NCBI GenBank assembly: GCA_026770615.1 | Contig: MU631931.1 | Span: 46,414-64,408, forward strand | Direction: 5' to 3' | DNA length: 17,995 bases | DNA from: Pavlovales sp. CCMP2436 | Taxonomy: Eukaryota > Haptophyta > Pavlovophyceae > Pavlovales | Shown: one piece after another, positions 9,106 through 16,568 of the stretch | Position numbering within the stretch: position 1 is the first letter of the stretch | Layout: each line of letters starts with the position of its first letter | Position numbers and translations under genes: made by a program | The notes under the pieces: model-generated | Database searches by the model: none | What the model was told of the DNA's origin: nothing | Seen by the model: only the letters and a program-made list of their open reading frames with translations

Positions 9106-9145
9106 TCCCCAAGCTGTACGCACGAAGGACGGAGAGCGCACGAAG
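9040..9145. repeat. Repeat shared with 13482-13570 (signal-peptide exon)
   Basis: From AACGAGCACCGCCGCGAC at about 9050, this segment matches 13482 onward at high identity and covers the signal-peptide codons of the minus-strand gene plus some 5' flank. The two copies differ by small indels just outside the start codon. Confidence 0.8.
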
Positions 9146-9329
9146 GACGGGGCGCAGCGGATGGCCGGTTGGGCGGGTACAGTAGTTTCGAGACTCGAGA
9201 GTACATATAGTAGATCTCAACTGTCTGACTTCACGGTTGCTGAGCTTTGCGTCACCTTGCAACGGTATTGTTTTGTACGAATACTGAACTAGATCACTGC
9301 CAATAAAAAAAAAAATGCAGATGAGAACG

Positions 9330-9475
9330 TGGGCGCGGTCGGCAATTCAAGGGTTTTCTTTTCTTTTTGTCAGTGGCGGGCCTTCAGCGCCTAGCTGAAG
9401 ATACCTGCTGGCACGACGAATTCACTCGCGAGAGTGACGTCGTTATGAACCGACGGCGTTGAGAGACGCGGGCGG
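9330..9475 (+). repeat. R-family dispersed repeat, copy R1
   Basis: This shares GTCAGTGGCGGGCCTTCAGC, then ACCTGCTGGCAC, then GTTATGAACCGACG with copies R2 (12450-12925) and R4 (13979-14212). It contains a hairpin at 9422-9437 (TCACTC-GCGA-GAGTGA) and an upstream one (CTTCAGC...GCTGAAG, about 9392-9410). No open frame is shared by all copies. Confidence 0.8.
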
Positions 9476-9856
9476 ACTAAATAATCTATTGTAGTTAAGT
9501 ACAGCTGAGCTTGAGAGATGCATGAGCTTGTTGCAGCGATCACCTGACACTCAGCGAGATGCGCTCGGATAAATGAATAAGTTATTGTTAATCAAGCTAA
9601 ACCGCAAATATTTTCACCGTGTCTCTCTTTCCATGTCTGCACGATCTCGTCTGTGAGTGAACGCGAGTCTCCTGCCGGACACTGCTGAACCGCGATTATT
9701 TATTACTTATGAACCATGCTGAGCTGCTATATTTATAGTTATTACTTATATATATAGTCTGCTTAAATATATTGGCAGATCGAACTTAATATATTACTGC
9801 TACGAGTTAGCCACCAACCTCACCTCTACCACCATCCCTGCTGCCATGACTAATAT
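9476..9856. other. Non-coding spacer
   Basis: I see no coding sequence. GAACCATGCTGAGCTGCTAT near 9713 is an extra copy of the palindrome arm found at 9887. AT-rich patches occur near 9725-9800. Confidence 0.5.
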
Positions 9857-9935
9857 CTGACGTCGACGAGTGAACACCACCTGTTGAACCATGCTGAGCC
9901 GCTAATAATATAATATTACTGATAGGTACATACTT

Positions 9936-9998
<63 letters not shown>

Positions 9999-10052
9999 CG
10001 GCTTAGCATGGTTCAACAGGTATTGTTCAGTAACTGGCTTGGTCGACGTCAG
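9857..10052. mobile_element. Palindromic MITE-like element with (TA)n core
   Basis: Outer arms: CTGACGTCGAC 9857-9867 against its exact complement at 10042-10052. Then TGAAC 9871-9875 against GTTCA 10025-10029. Inner arms: 9879-9907 (ACCTGTTGAACCATGCTGAG...) against 9993-10021, 28 of 29 matching. The core is about 27 TA repeats (9940-9994). The whole could fold as one long hairpin or cruciform. No target duplication was identified. Confidence 0.7.
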
Positions 10053-10085
10053 GCTGAGGTCGAGCGATCGACTCAAACATACTTC

Positions 10086-10113
10086 GGGATTCAAGCTGGC
10101 GTCTGACTGTCCT
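10086..10113 (+). repeat. 28-bp direct repeat, partner at 14524-14551
   Basis: The segment containing CAAGCTGGCGTCTGACTGTC occurs at both places with one mismatch over 28 bases (GGGATT against GGGATC at the left). The flanks are unrelated. It could be an end fragment of a larger element. Confidence 0.85.
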
Positions 10114-10379
10114 GGAAATTGTGCTGGTCTGAGCGCTGCGTCGCCCATTGCCTGCCGCGTGCCTTAGTAGGCTGATATATTTCAACTTGCGCTTTTTTGC
10201 AAGGCGCGGTCGAGCTGATTTCGCGAGCAATTCATAACTGAAATAGCACACTGACAGCTGACGTCCCCTGCCGCCAAATTTGAAGAATCCAGACCCCGTC
10301 ACCCGGTACGTCGATAGTCCGGGTCGACAAGCACCACGCCCGCGCCTCGGATGTGAATAACTTAACCTACAATCATTAT

Positions 10380-10515
10380 GGGCATTAAGAAAGCTGGGCC
10401 TCACACTTTTTGAGACAATTAACTAAACACTGTTTATATATTCAAGATGATATTTTTGTAGTTATTTTGATAAGAAATTGAGCCTCAATCGGATTCTCTA
10501 CTTTCTTAATGCCCG
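10380..10515. repeat. Short inverted-repeat element
   Basis: GGGCATTAAGAAAG at 10380-10393 and CTTTCTTAATGCCC at 10502-10515 are perfect inverted repeats bounding about 108 bp of AT-rich non-coding DNA. No clear target duplication, so this is tentatively a small MITE. Confidence 0.5.
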
Positions 10516-10554
10516 TCTCTGATCGTAACTTGGTATCTTTTGTTATGGTGCCGT

Positions 10555-10972
10555 GTCGAAATCCGAATTAGTGGCCAGTCTAGGGAAAAATTGCGAAAAA
10601 TTCCGGAGAAAATCCTTTGGAGGAGCTCACGAACCGGGTTGGGCACAGAGGAGTTAAATGCAGATTCGTGAATGGGACGGCGCCCCATTCACGGATCTGC
10701 ATCTAACTCCTCTGTGCCCCATCAGGAGCCATGACTTTCTTATCGCTTCTGAGCACTGAGAATCGGAAATGTTAGTTATTACCTTTGGCATGTTGTCGAC
10801 CCCAGATGCACTCGAGAGGCACACGAGGTGGGCTACGACCGTCGAGAAGGGCTCTATTTGACAACAGCTATTGGTACTTAGCGCGCAGGGGCGAAGAATG
10901 TCTACTACTTCGTCCCGCCCACAACTATCCCCCTTCCCAGTGCAGAATCGCGCCACTAATTCGGATTTCGAC
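10555..10972. mobile_element. Inverted-repeat element with nested long hairpin
   Basis: A perfect 21-bp terminal inverted repeat (10555-10575, begins GTCGAAATCCGAATTAG; complement at 10952-10972) encloses about 376 bp. Inside, 10641-10676 and 10684-10719 form a hairpin with 34 of 36 matching and a 7-base loop (arm begins GGGCACAGAGGAGTT). Both mismatches could reflect C-to-T change. No transposase is visible; it is consistent with one palindromic element nested in another. Confidence 0.65.
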
Positions 10973-10999
10973 CCTGCCCCTTCTTCCCATAACCATCCG

Positions 11000-11002
<3 letters not shown>

Positions 11003-11030
<28 letters not shown>

Positions 11031-11242
11031 CGGATCAGCGCCCAGGAGGGTATTCATGCGACAGGGCAGACATTCACAGGAATGATCGAGCAAATCAAGT
11101 AGTGATTCATACGCAAACACACATCAGAGGAGTGGATTGGGTGGGAGTCCCAAAGCGCAGAGCCCGGAGCGCAGAGGCCGACGCGCGATTTCCAAGTTGC
11201 TCACGCGCAGCGGCGCTGCACACGTATAGTTTTGGCGAGTGG
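11003..11242. other. 28-A run and non-coding spacer
   Basis: A run of 28 A (11003-11030) lies just outside the preceding inverted-repeat element. It could be a retroposon tail, but no retroposon body or target duplication is recognisable. The remainder, to 11242, is presumably the 3' flank of the minus-strand sulfotransferase gene; no secure coding exon was found. Confidence 0.45.
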
Positions 11243-12377
11243 TCACGGCCGCGTCAGCGAATAGTTCTGCCGGGCCATTAACGACCTGCATCTTGGGTTG
11301 CCCTCACTCGTGTCGATGTCTGCGAGGCTGATGGTGCTGTTCCAGCCACTCACGAGCTGCGTCAAAGACTTATTCTTGGTCAGACGGCCTATGTTAGCAA
11401 GCCGGCGCCGGAGCGCGGGCACGACATTCGCAAAGAAATCGGCGACGGCTTCAGGCACCGCTTTGCCGAGCAGGTCGTACACACGGTCCAGGGTTGATCG
11501 TGGTGATTGGACGAGATCTTCGTACCGGACTCGGATGTAGAGCTGCTTTTCGCCCGCCTGTGCCATCAAAGCATCGCCCACGTCCATGTCGCGCAGCGTC
11601 GTGGAGCAGATATTTTCCGCCCACTCGGAAACGCCATCTGGGCGCCTCGAGGGAAGCGAAACGCCCCCCGCTGCGAGCGCAACGGCGCGCGCGGATCTCT
11701 GCGGGCGCAGCGCGCGGCGCGCACAGGCGGGGGTGGGTTAGTAAGCAGCTAGCATATTTTTTTGCGCTTCGCACGCGCCCCAGCGTCGCGATAGGTGATC
11801 GCGCGCGCTCTCACCGGATCAGGTGCAGGACGAGGAAACGCCGCCCCGGCGGCTCGAAGATGCGAGCTGTGGTCGCTAAGAGCATGTTCAACATGCCCGG
11901 GATTCTGATGGCCTTGATCGCAATCAAGCCGCGGCGAGTGTCGATGCGGGAATTGCAGGCGGGTGCGGTGGTGCGATTGATGCGAAGAAGCTGCCGGATG
12001 CCCATCCGCTGTGCCGATGTTCTGCGCGACTCTCCGCTTCTCGACACGAGTGGGCCGAGCGGCATGAGCGGATGCAAGCCCAGCTGATCGTGACAGGGGC
12101 ACTTCTGTAGCACGCGCGCTGAGAAGTCGCAGTTTAGCGTCGCGATCGAAGCGTTCACCAGCGACTGATTGCGCTGATAGTGTTTGGAACACCCCGCCTT
12201 CTCCCACGCCCGCAGCGGCTCAAAGTAGCTGACTGCCTCCGCGTTCCGGTCGAACATGCGCTCAGTCAGTGTCGAGCCCGAGCGGCCGTGACAGGTTATG
12301 ACCACGGCATCGGCGGAGAGGTCCGCTGCCGCCGCGTAGGAGCCCCATGGTGCGAGCGCGAGCAGGAGCGCGCTCAA
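11243..12377 (-). CDS. Carbohydrate sulfotransferase-like protein, two exons
   Basis: Sulfotransferases of this kind move sulfate from PAPS to a sugar hydroxyl in the Golgi lumen. Exon 1 (12377-11815) encodes a hydrophobic start (SALLLALAPWGSYAAAA) suited to a signal anchor, then the PAPS 5'-phosphosulfate loop VITCHGRSGSTL, YFEPLRAWEK, and ends FLVLHLIR. Exon 2 (11696-11243) continues ARAVALAAGGVS, ENICSTTLRDMDVGDAL, YIRVRYEDLVQSP and GWNSTISLADID, and stops at 11243. The pattern fits CHST (Gal/GalNAc/GlcNAc 6-O-type) enzymes by family knowledge. The intron 11697-11814 runs GTGAGA...CAGAG and contains TTACTAAC, a good branch site. About 338 residues, roughly family size. The 12377 codon is TTG; no in-frame ATG exists before the stop at 12449-12447, so the start is unresolved and a 5' exon may be missing. 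The C-terminus may also be short. Confidence 0.8.
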
Positions 12378-12449
12378 GCGCGATGCTGCCGGTGCGGCGG
12401 TGCGTGGGGCTCCTCGGTGCGAGCAGGAGATCCGCGTCGATCCCAGTTA

Positions 12450-12925
12450 TACACTTTCATCACACGGAGTCTCGCAACGAGAAGGAAGATATGCGTCAGT
12501 TTGGTGGAGAAATTTAAGGAAATAAGTGAACGTGATTTAAGACTATTATAGAATTTTTGAAACATCTGCTGATTAATTTTAATGCTTGTTCGCTTAAGTC
12601 TCCGGTGAGGTGAGATTGAAGGTTTAGGTGTGATGGACTGGTGGGGACGGTGGCAGCGGCAGCCGCAGCAGCTCGAGAGAAGAGACAGCAAGCTGTGGTG
12701 AAAGCCGAACGTGGGCGGCTTGGACGAGGACGACAGCGGCACATGGAAGGCGGCGACGGCGGCGACAATGCGGCAAGGACATCGGCGTGTCCGGCATCTC
12801 AACGATGTAATTTTTGTTCAGTGGTGGTCAAGCAGCACAGGCGCAGCTGAAGACCTGCTAGAACGGCGGATTCACTTGCAAAAGTGACGTCCTTATGAAC
12901 CGACGACGATGAGAGGACTCGAGCG
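12450..12925 (+). repeat. R-family dispersed repeat, copy R2
   Basis: This matches R3 (13083 onward) from ACTTTCATC...GGAGTCTCGCAAC through the GACGGTGGCAGCGGCAGCCG core (12646) to GTGGTGGTCAAGCAGCACAG, then continues with the R1/R4-type tail GTTATGAACCGACG-like (CTTATGAACCGACGACGATG). The hairpin at 12872-12887 is TCACTT-GCAA-AAGTGA. The repeat abuts the 5' end of the sulfotransferase reading frame. Confidence 0.85.
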
Positions 12926-13082
12926 GAACAAATTCTTCTACCAGCTCCCCACTTCGGCGTAGCGCGTAGGAGCCTGCGTCGGAGCGCTAAGATCAGCCTG
13001 ACTTGAACTTGAAACGTACCGCCAGCCCGAAACCCCCTTCATTAATATATTTATAAAATAGGCGAACATCACGCAAGGAGTA

Positions 13083-13570
13083 CTTTCATCCCTTCTGCAT
13101 CATGGAGTCTCGCAACGGAGGCAGGAAGATACACTTTGAAGCAACAGATGACAGTCTGGCCCAAGGAGCATAAGTAGGAAATACAGTAAAGACCGACGAA
13201 CCTAAAACGGTGGGGGGAGGGAGAGGGGAGGTGAGGTGAGAGTGTGGGTGTGGTGGTGATGGGGACGGTGGCAGCGGCAGCCGCAGCAGCTCGAGAGAAG
13301 GAGCGACAGCAAGCTGTGGTGTAAGTCGAACGTGAGCCGCTGGGACGAGGACGACAGTGGCGCATGGAAGGCGGCGGCGGCGGCGACAATGCGGCAAGGA
13401 CATCGGCGCGTCCGGCAACTCAACAACGTTTTTATTAAGTGGTGGTCAAGCAGCACAGGCGCAGCTGGAGACCTGCTGGAACGAGCACCGCCGCGACAAG
13501 CAGCGCGAGCCGGCCGCCGTGGCCGACGAAGAGCATTCCCCCGAGCTGTACGCACGATTGACGGAGCAGC
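13083..13570 (+). repeat. R-family dispersed repeat, copy R3 (chimeric)
   Basis: This is homologous to R2 up to GACCTGCTGGAACG (about 13470-13483), then switches sharply to the 9050-9130-type signal-peptide segment. It lacks the tail hairpin seen in R1, R2 and R4. A switch point at AACG suggests recombination or template switching between two repeats. Confidence 0.8.
13435..13536 (-). pseudogene. Orphan copy of signal-peptide exon
   Basis: The minus-strand ATG at 13536 opens MLFVGHGGRLALLVAAVLVP, almost identical to the start at 9105, then diverges and stops at 13435 after 33 residues. No downstream membrane exon is present nearby. It looks like a duplicated 5' exon stranded inside repeat R3. 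Confidence 0.6.
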
Positions 13571-13633
13571 AGCCGCATCTCTTTCAATCTCTTTCATTTT
13601 GTGCGAGCCGCATCTCTTTCAATCTCTTTCATT
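13571..13633 (+). repeat. 35-bp period tandem repeat, two units
   Basis: AGCCGCATCTCTTTCAATCT plus the next 8 bases is repeated exactly at 13571-13598 and 13606-13633. A GTGAAAGTGAAAGTGAAAC microsatellite follows. Confidence 0.9.
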
Positions 13634-13773
13634 CTAAAGTAAATGTGAATGTGAAAGTGAAAGTGAAACAAAAGGCTTTATGTTTTTACATAATTTTTAA
13701 AAATCGGTTGATTAATTTCAACCTTTACGCTTAAGCTAAAGATGTAGTGCCAGCCAGACGTTTATAAAATAGG

Positions 13774-13885
13774 CAAGCAAACATTTGCCGAACGGGTTGG
13801 CAAACTGAACAGGCAAACAAACGAACAAGCGCGCTTGTTTGCCAGCTTCAACCTCCTTAGCTGACCGTTCGTTTGTTGTTTGCCA
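13774..13885. repeat. Cluster of GGCAAAC inverted and direct repeats
   Basis: TGGCAAAC/GTTTGCCA motifs recur on both strands. AGGCAAACAAACGAAC (13811-13826) pairs with GTTCGTTTGTTGTTTGCCA (13867-13885), apart from a 3-base gap. The centre holds a perfect 16-bp palindrome AACAAGCGCGCTTGTT (13824-13839). No coding sequence. Confidence 0.6.
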
Positions 13886-13978
13886 GACTTCTTTGGTGGG
13901 TTTATTCAAAAGGTATTTTTATCCCACTTGGTTTTCTTCCCCTGTACCCCTTGGTTTATTGTTTAATATTCGCGATCG

Positions 13979-14212
13979 AATGATGAGAGCAGCAGTGGTG
14001 ACGACAATGGGAAAAGAAACACGCGGGCCTGACGCGGCAACGGCAACTTGGGCGAGGACTTGGGCACTTTTGGCAACTCAACAACGTGATTTTTTGTCAG
14101 TGGTGGGCCTTCAGCGCATAAGTGCAGCTGAAGGTACCTGCTGGCACAGTAGATTTACTCGCGAGAGTGACGTCGTTATGAACCGACGTCGATGAGAGGT
14201 CAAACGAGCGGA
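13979..14212 (+). repeat. R-family dispersed repeat, copy R4
   Basis: This shares GGCAACTCAACAACGTG, GTCAGTGGTGGGCCTTCAGC, ACCTGCTGGCAC and GTTATGAACCGACG with R1-R3. The hairpin at 14155-14170 is TTACTC-GCGA-GAGTGA, and an upstream hairpin CCTTCAGC...GCTGAAGG lies at about 14108-14134. A frame ending ...FTRESDVVMNRRR is open here but is not conserved in the other copies. Confidence 0.8.
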
Positions 14213-14289
14213 ATTAATTATATTGCAATTATGCGCGGTACGAGGTTGTCATGTGGGCCCTTGAACGTGTTCCGCCGAAGCAATGAAGT

Positions 14290-14387
14290 AAGGGAGCAAA
14301 GCTCCCAGTTCGGAACCGTAAATGGGTCCGTTATATATAAGTCAAACAGACCTATTTACGGTTCCGAACTGTGAGCTTTGCTCCCTT
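14290..14387. mobile_element. MITE-like hairpin element
   Basis: The arms at 14290-14328 (AAGGGAGCAAAGCTC...) and 14349-14387 match 37 of 39 when inverted, with a 20-base AT-rich loop. A separate small hairpin AGGCTGCT...AGCAGCCT lies just after, at about 14402-14428. No transposase or clear target duplication. Confidence 0.75.
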
Positions 14388-14566
14388 GCTCCCTTGGCCG
14401 AAGGCTGCTTTAAGAAAATGAGCAGCCTGTTGAGCCTGCTGCTCCGTCAACCTTAAGAAACAGCTAAGAAACGGAGGGCCTCAACCTCAAATTCGCCCTT
14501 CTTATTGCCCGCAACCCCCTGTAGGGATCCAAGCTGGCGTCTGACTGTCCTCTACCTACATCTGTG

Positions 14567-14891
14567 ATTGACCGGTCATGACCGAAGGTCCGTCGGCCCT
14601 AACCGAAGATTAATCTAGATCTTCTAAATATTGACCGGTGCACTTTGAACGGTGGCCAACAACCGGTGACCAGTCATACACGCAAATATTTTATATTCAG
14701 GCCTGTTTATCTGTATGTAAAATACATTGTTTAATGCCAAGCAAATATTCGTTGCGCGAATGCACCTCCGGTGGCCGGTGGGGTGCCTCCGGCGGGGAGA
14801 CAGTTCATTCTAGGATTGAAATCAGAAGACTTTTGACCAAAGATCTGTCAGATTCGACTAAATTTGACCGGTGGAATTAATGACCGAAGAT
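14567..14891 (+). repeat. Cluster of TTGACCGGT / ACCGAAGAT motifs
   Basis: ATTGACCGGTCATGACCGAA (14567), ATTGACCGGTG (14630) and TTTGACCGGTG (14863), the last followed by ATGACCGAAGAT (14880), recur. A longer diverged direct repeat pairs 14601-14640 with 14835-14873. The cluster may be remnants of one element. No coding sequence supported. Confidence 0.5.
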
Positions 14892-15235
14892 TTGTGTCAG
14901 AGGAAGACTTTCACACAGTTCGGCGCCGGCAGAGATTAAAATTCTGGGCTTCATAGGAAACTGGCTGCTCCACAGAATTTTGCGCCCTGCCGAGCCCGCC
15001 GAGCGCACAGTAACAATTACGTGTCCGGAACTGCATCGGATTCGGAGCCTTCCGGAAAACATCTGGGCCCGTGTTTTTTGCCGCCCGTAAACACCTAGTT
15101 AACTACTATATGTACATAACAATTTCCATTTTGCCAGCGGTGCCGCGGGCGAGGCCGAGGGTAGCACCCCGCGGGTTAAGGACGGGTGAGGACCGGCTGG
15201 AGACTAGCACGCTGCCACGCCACAGCCCACACGAC
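14892..15235. other. Spacer downstream of ankyrin gene
   Basis: No coding sequence supported. This includes the 3' flank of the minus-strand ankyrin gene. Base composition rises in GC towards 15150. No clear regulatory motif seen. Confidence 0.5.
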
Positions 15236-16297
15236 TCACGACTTATGAGCAAGCCGCTTATCTGGACAGTCGACACATTTCTTGTCCCACGGGCGGCGCG
15301 GGTGCAAGCACCGCTGCTTCGCTTTCTTCACCCCCGTCTCGGGCTTGCACACTTCGACGATCACCCAGCCCGAGGGCTTGACGTCCGGGTCACGCCTCAG
15401 CAGCACGAACTCGTTGACCGGCAGCATTGCGGGCACCCCCTCGCCCCGCGCGGCGATGACTGTGGCCGGCGGGCCCTGCACGGCCGTGTCGAGCTGGCAC
15501 ACGATATTGCCCGCGCGGAGGCCGCACACGCGGGCACGGACCGGCGGCTGGCTTGCGAGGTCGGGCTTGGGCAGCGGCACGCTGATTGGGTCGCGCTGCG
15601 GGGTGATCGGCTGCAGCATGGAGGCCACGTCCGCGTGCCCATTGGCCCCCGCAAGCTCGGCGGGCGTTTTGCCCAGCACGTTGGGCGCCACGCGCGCGCC
15701 GCGCGCGAGGAGCTGCGCGACGATCTCGCTGTGCCCCGCCTCGGCCGCCTTGCTCAGCGCCGATGAGCCGTAGCGCGTAAAGATGTTCACGCTCACGTCA
15801 GGCTGCTTGAGCAGCTCGGCGGCGACGCCCGCGTGGCCAGAGGCGGCGGCGCACATGAGCGCGGTCGAGCCGAAGATGTTTTGCGCGTTGAGCACAGCCG
15901 GCGGCAGGTTGAGCGCGAGGATCTCACGCGTCAGTGCAAGGTGGCCGCCGCGCGAGGCGAGCGTAAGAGCGGTCGAGCCATAGGCGTCAGCGAGCTCGAG
16001 GTCAATCGGCTCGCCGCCGCCGACGAGCTCGCGCGCCAGGTCCTCGTCCCCTTTTTTGATGTAATCGATCAGCACGCCGGCGCGCGCCCCGGGCGTCGCG
16101 CCGGGCATCGCGCAGAGCATCCGCCGCACTGTGCCACCCCGCATGGCGACGGGCGCGGCGGAGAGCGCGGCGCCGCCGAGCACCGCCCGGCGCACCGCGA
16201 CCGCCACAAGCATATGGCGCCTCCCCCTCGCGCCGAGTGCGGCTGAAGCGCCGCGCATCGCCACCGCCAGGTGCCCCCTCGCGCCGAGGGCGGGCAT
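15236..16297 (-). CDS. Ankyrin-repeat protein, possible organelle-targeted
   Basis: A single uninterrupted 353-residue frame starts at an ATG. Four ankyrin repeats are visible at about residues 103-136, 140-173, 175-206 and 207-230, with the typical G-x-TAL-xx-A-xx-GH pattern (YGSTALTLASRGGHL, FGSTALMCAAASGHA, YGSSALSKAAEAGHS, LGKTPAELAGANGHA). These bind protein partners in known families; the partner here is unknown. The first 75 residues are rich in Ala, Arg and Gly with almost no acidic residues, which suggests a plastid or mitochondrial transit peptide (inference). The C-terminal 120 residues form a non-ankyrin region ending in a basic segment with Cys330, Cys341 and Cys344, perhaps metal-binding. 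No intron. It is divergent from the plus-strand gene at 16569. Internal in-frame ATGs leave a shorter start possible. Confidence 0.85.
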   Translation of the reverse strand: MPALGARGHLAVAMRGASAALGARGRRHMLVAVAVRRAVLGGAALSAAPVAMRGGTVRRMLCAMPGATPGARAGVLIDYIKKGDEDLARELVGGGEPIDLELADAYGSTALTLASRGGHLALTREILALNLPPAVLNAQNIFGSTALMCAAASGHAGVAAELLKQPDVSVNIFTRYGSSALSKAAEAGHSEIVAQLLARGARVAPNVLGKTPAELAGANGHADVASMLQPITPQRDPISVPLPKPDLASQPPVRARVCGLRAGNIVCQLDTAVQGPPATVIAARGEGVPAMLPVNEFVLLRRDPDVKPSGWVIVEVCKPETGVKKAKQRCLHPRRPWDKKCVDCPDKRLAHKS

Positions 16298-16568
16298 CGT
16301 GATTAAGAATTTTTTAAAACTTACACCATTGACGGAGGTGACTGAGAGGACGGGCTCGCTCGGATTGCATGCCCGTACTGTATGCGCCTACATCGCTTCC
16401 CGTCGGCTGTACTCGGCGCATCTCCGCTATGCGGAGCACCGTTTCTCCCTGGACTGCGACACCATGAAAAATGCGAATTAAATTAAGACCTCGTTTTCAA
16501 GCGCGCGCTTCGCGTTTGAAAACGGCAGGGGTTCGTAGTGGCGGCCGACGAGCTCCTGCCCCGCCCCC
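16298..16568. promoter_or_regulatory. Bidirectional intergenic promoter region
   Basis: These 271 bp separate two divergent genes, so they must hold both 5' flanks. An inverted repeat, CGTTTTCAA (16492-16500) and TTGAAAACG (16516-16524), frames a GCGCGCGCTTCGC centre about 45 bp before the plus-strand start. It could be a binding site or a 5' UTR hairpin. No recognisable TATA box. Confidence 0.5.

Noticed and set aside
11003..11030. Poly(A) tail of a retroposon
   Set aside because: No upstream body, promoter boxes or flanking target duplication could be recognised; it may be a simple homopolymer.
10785..11281. Plus-strand frames around the A-run (lysine stretch)
   Set aside because: The lysines are the A homopolymer; the rest overlaps palindromic repeat DNA with no recognisable domain.
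13202..13597. Minus-strand frame through R3 resembling one through R2
   Set aside because: Similarity follows from DNA identity of the repeats in more than one frame, with no sign of selection for one frame.
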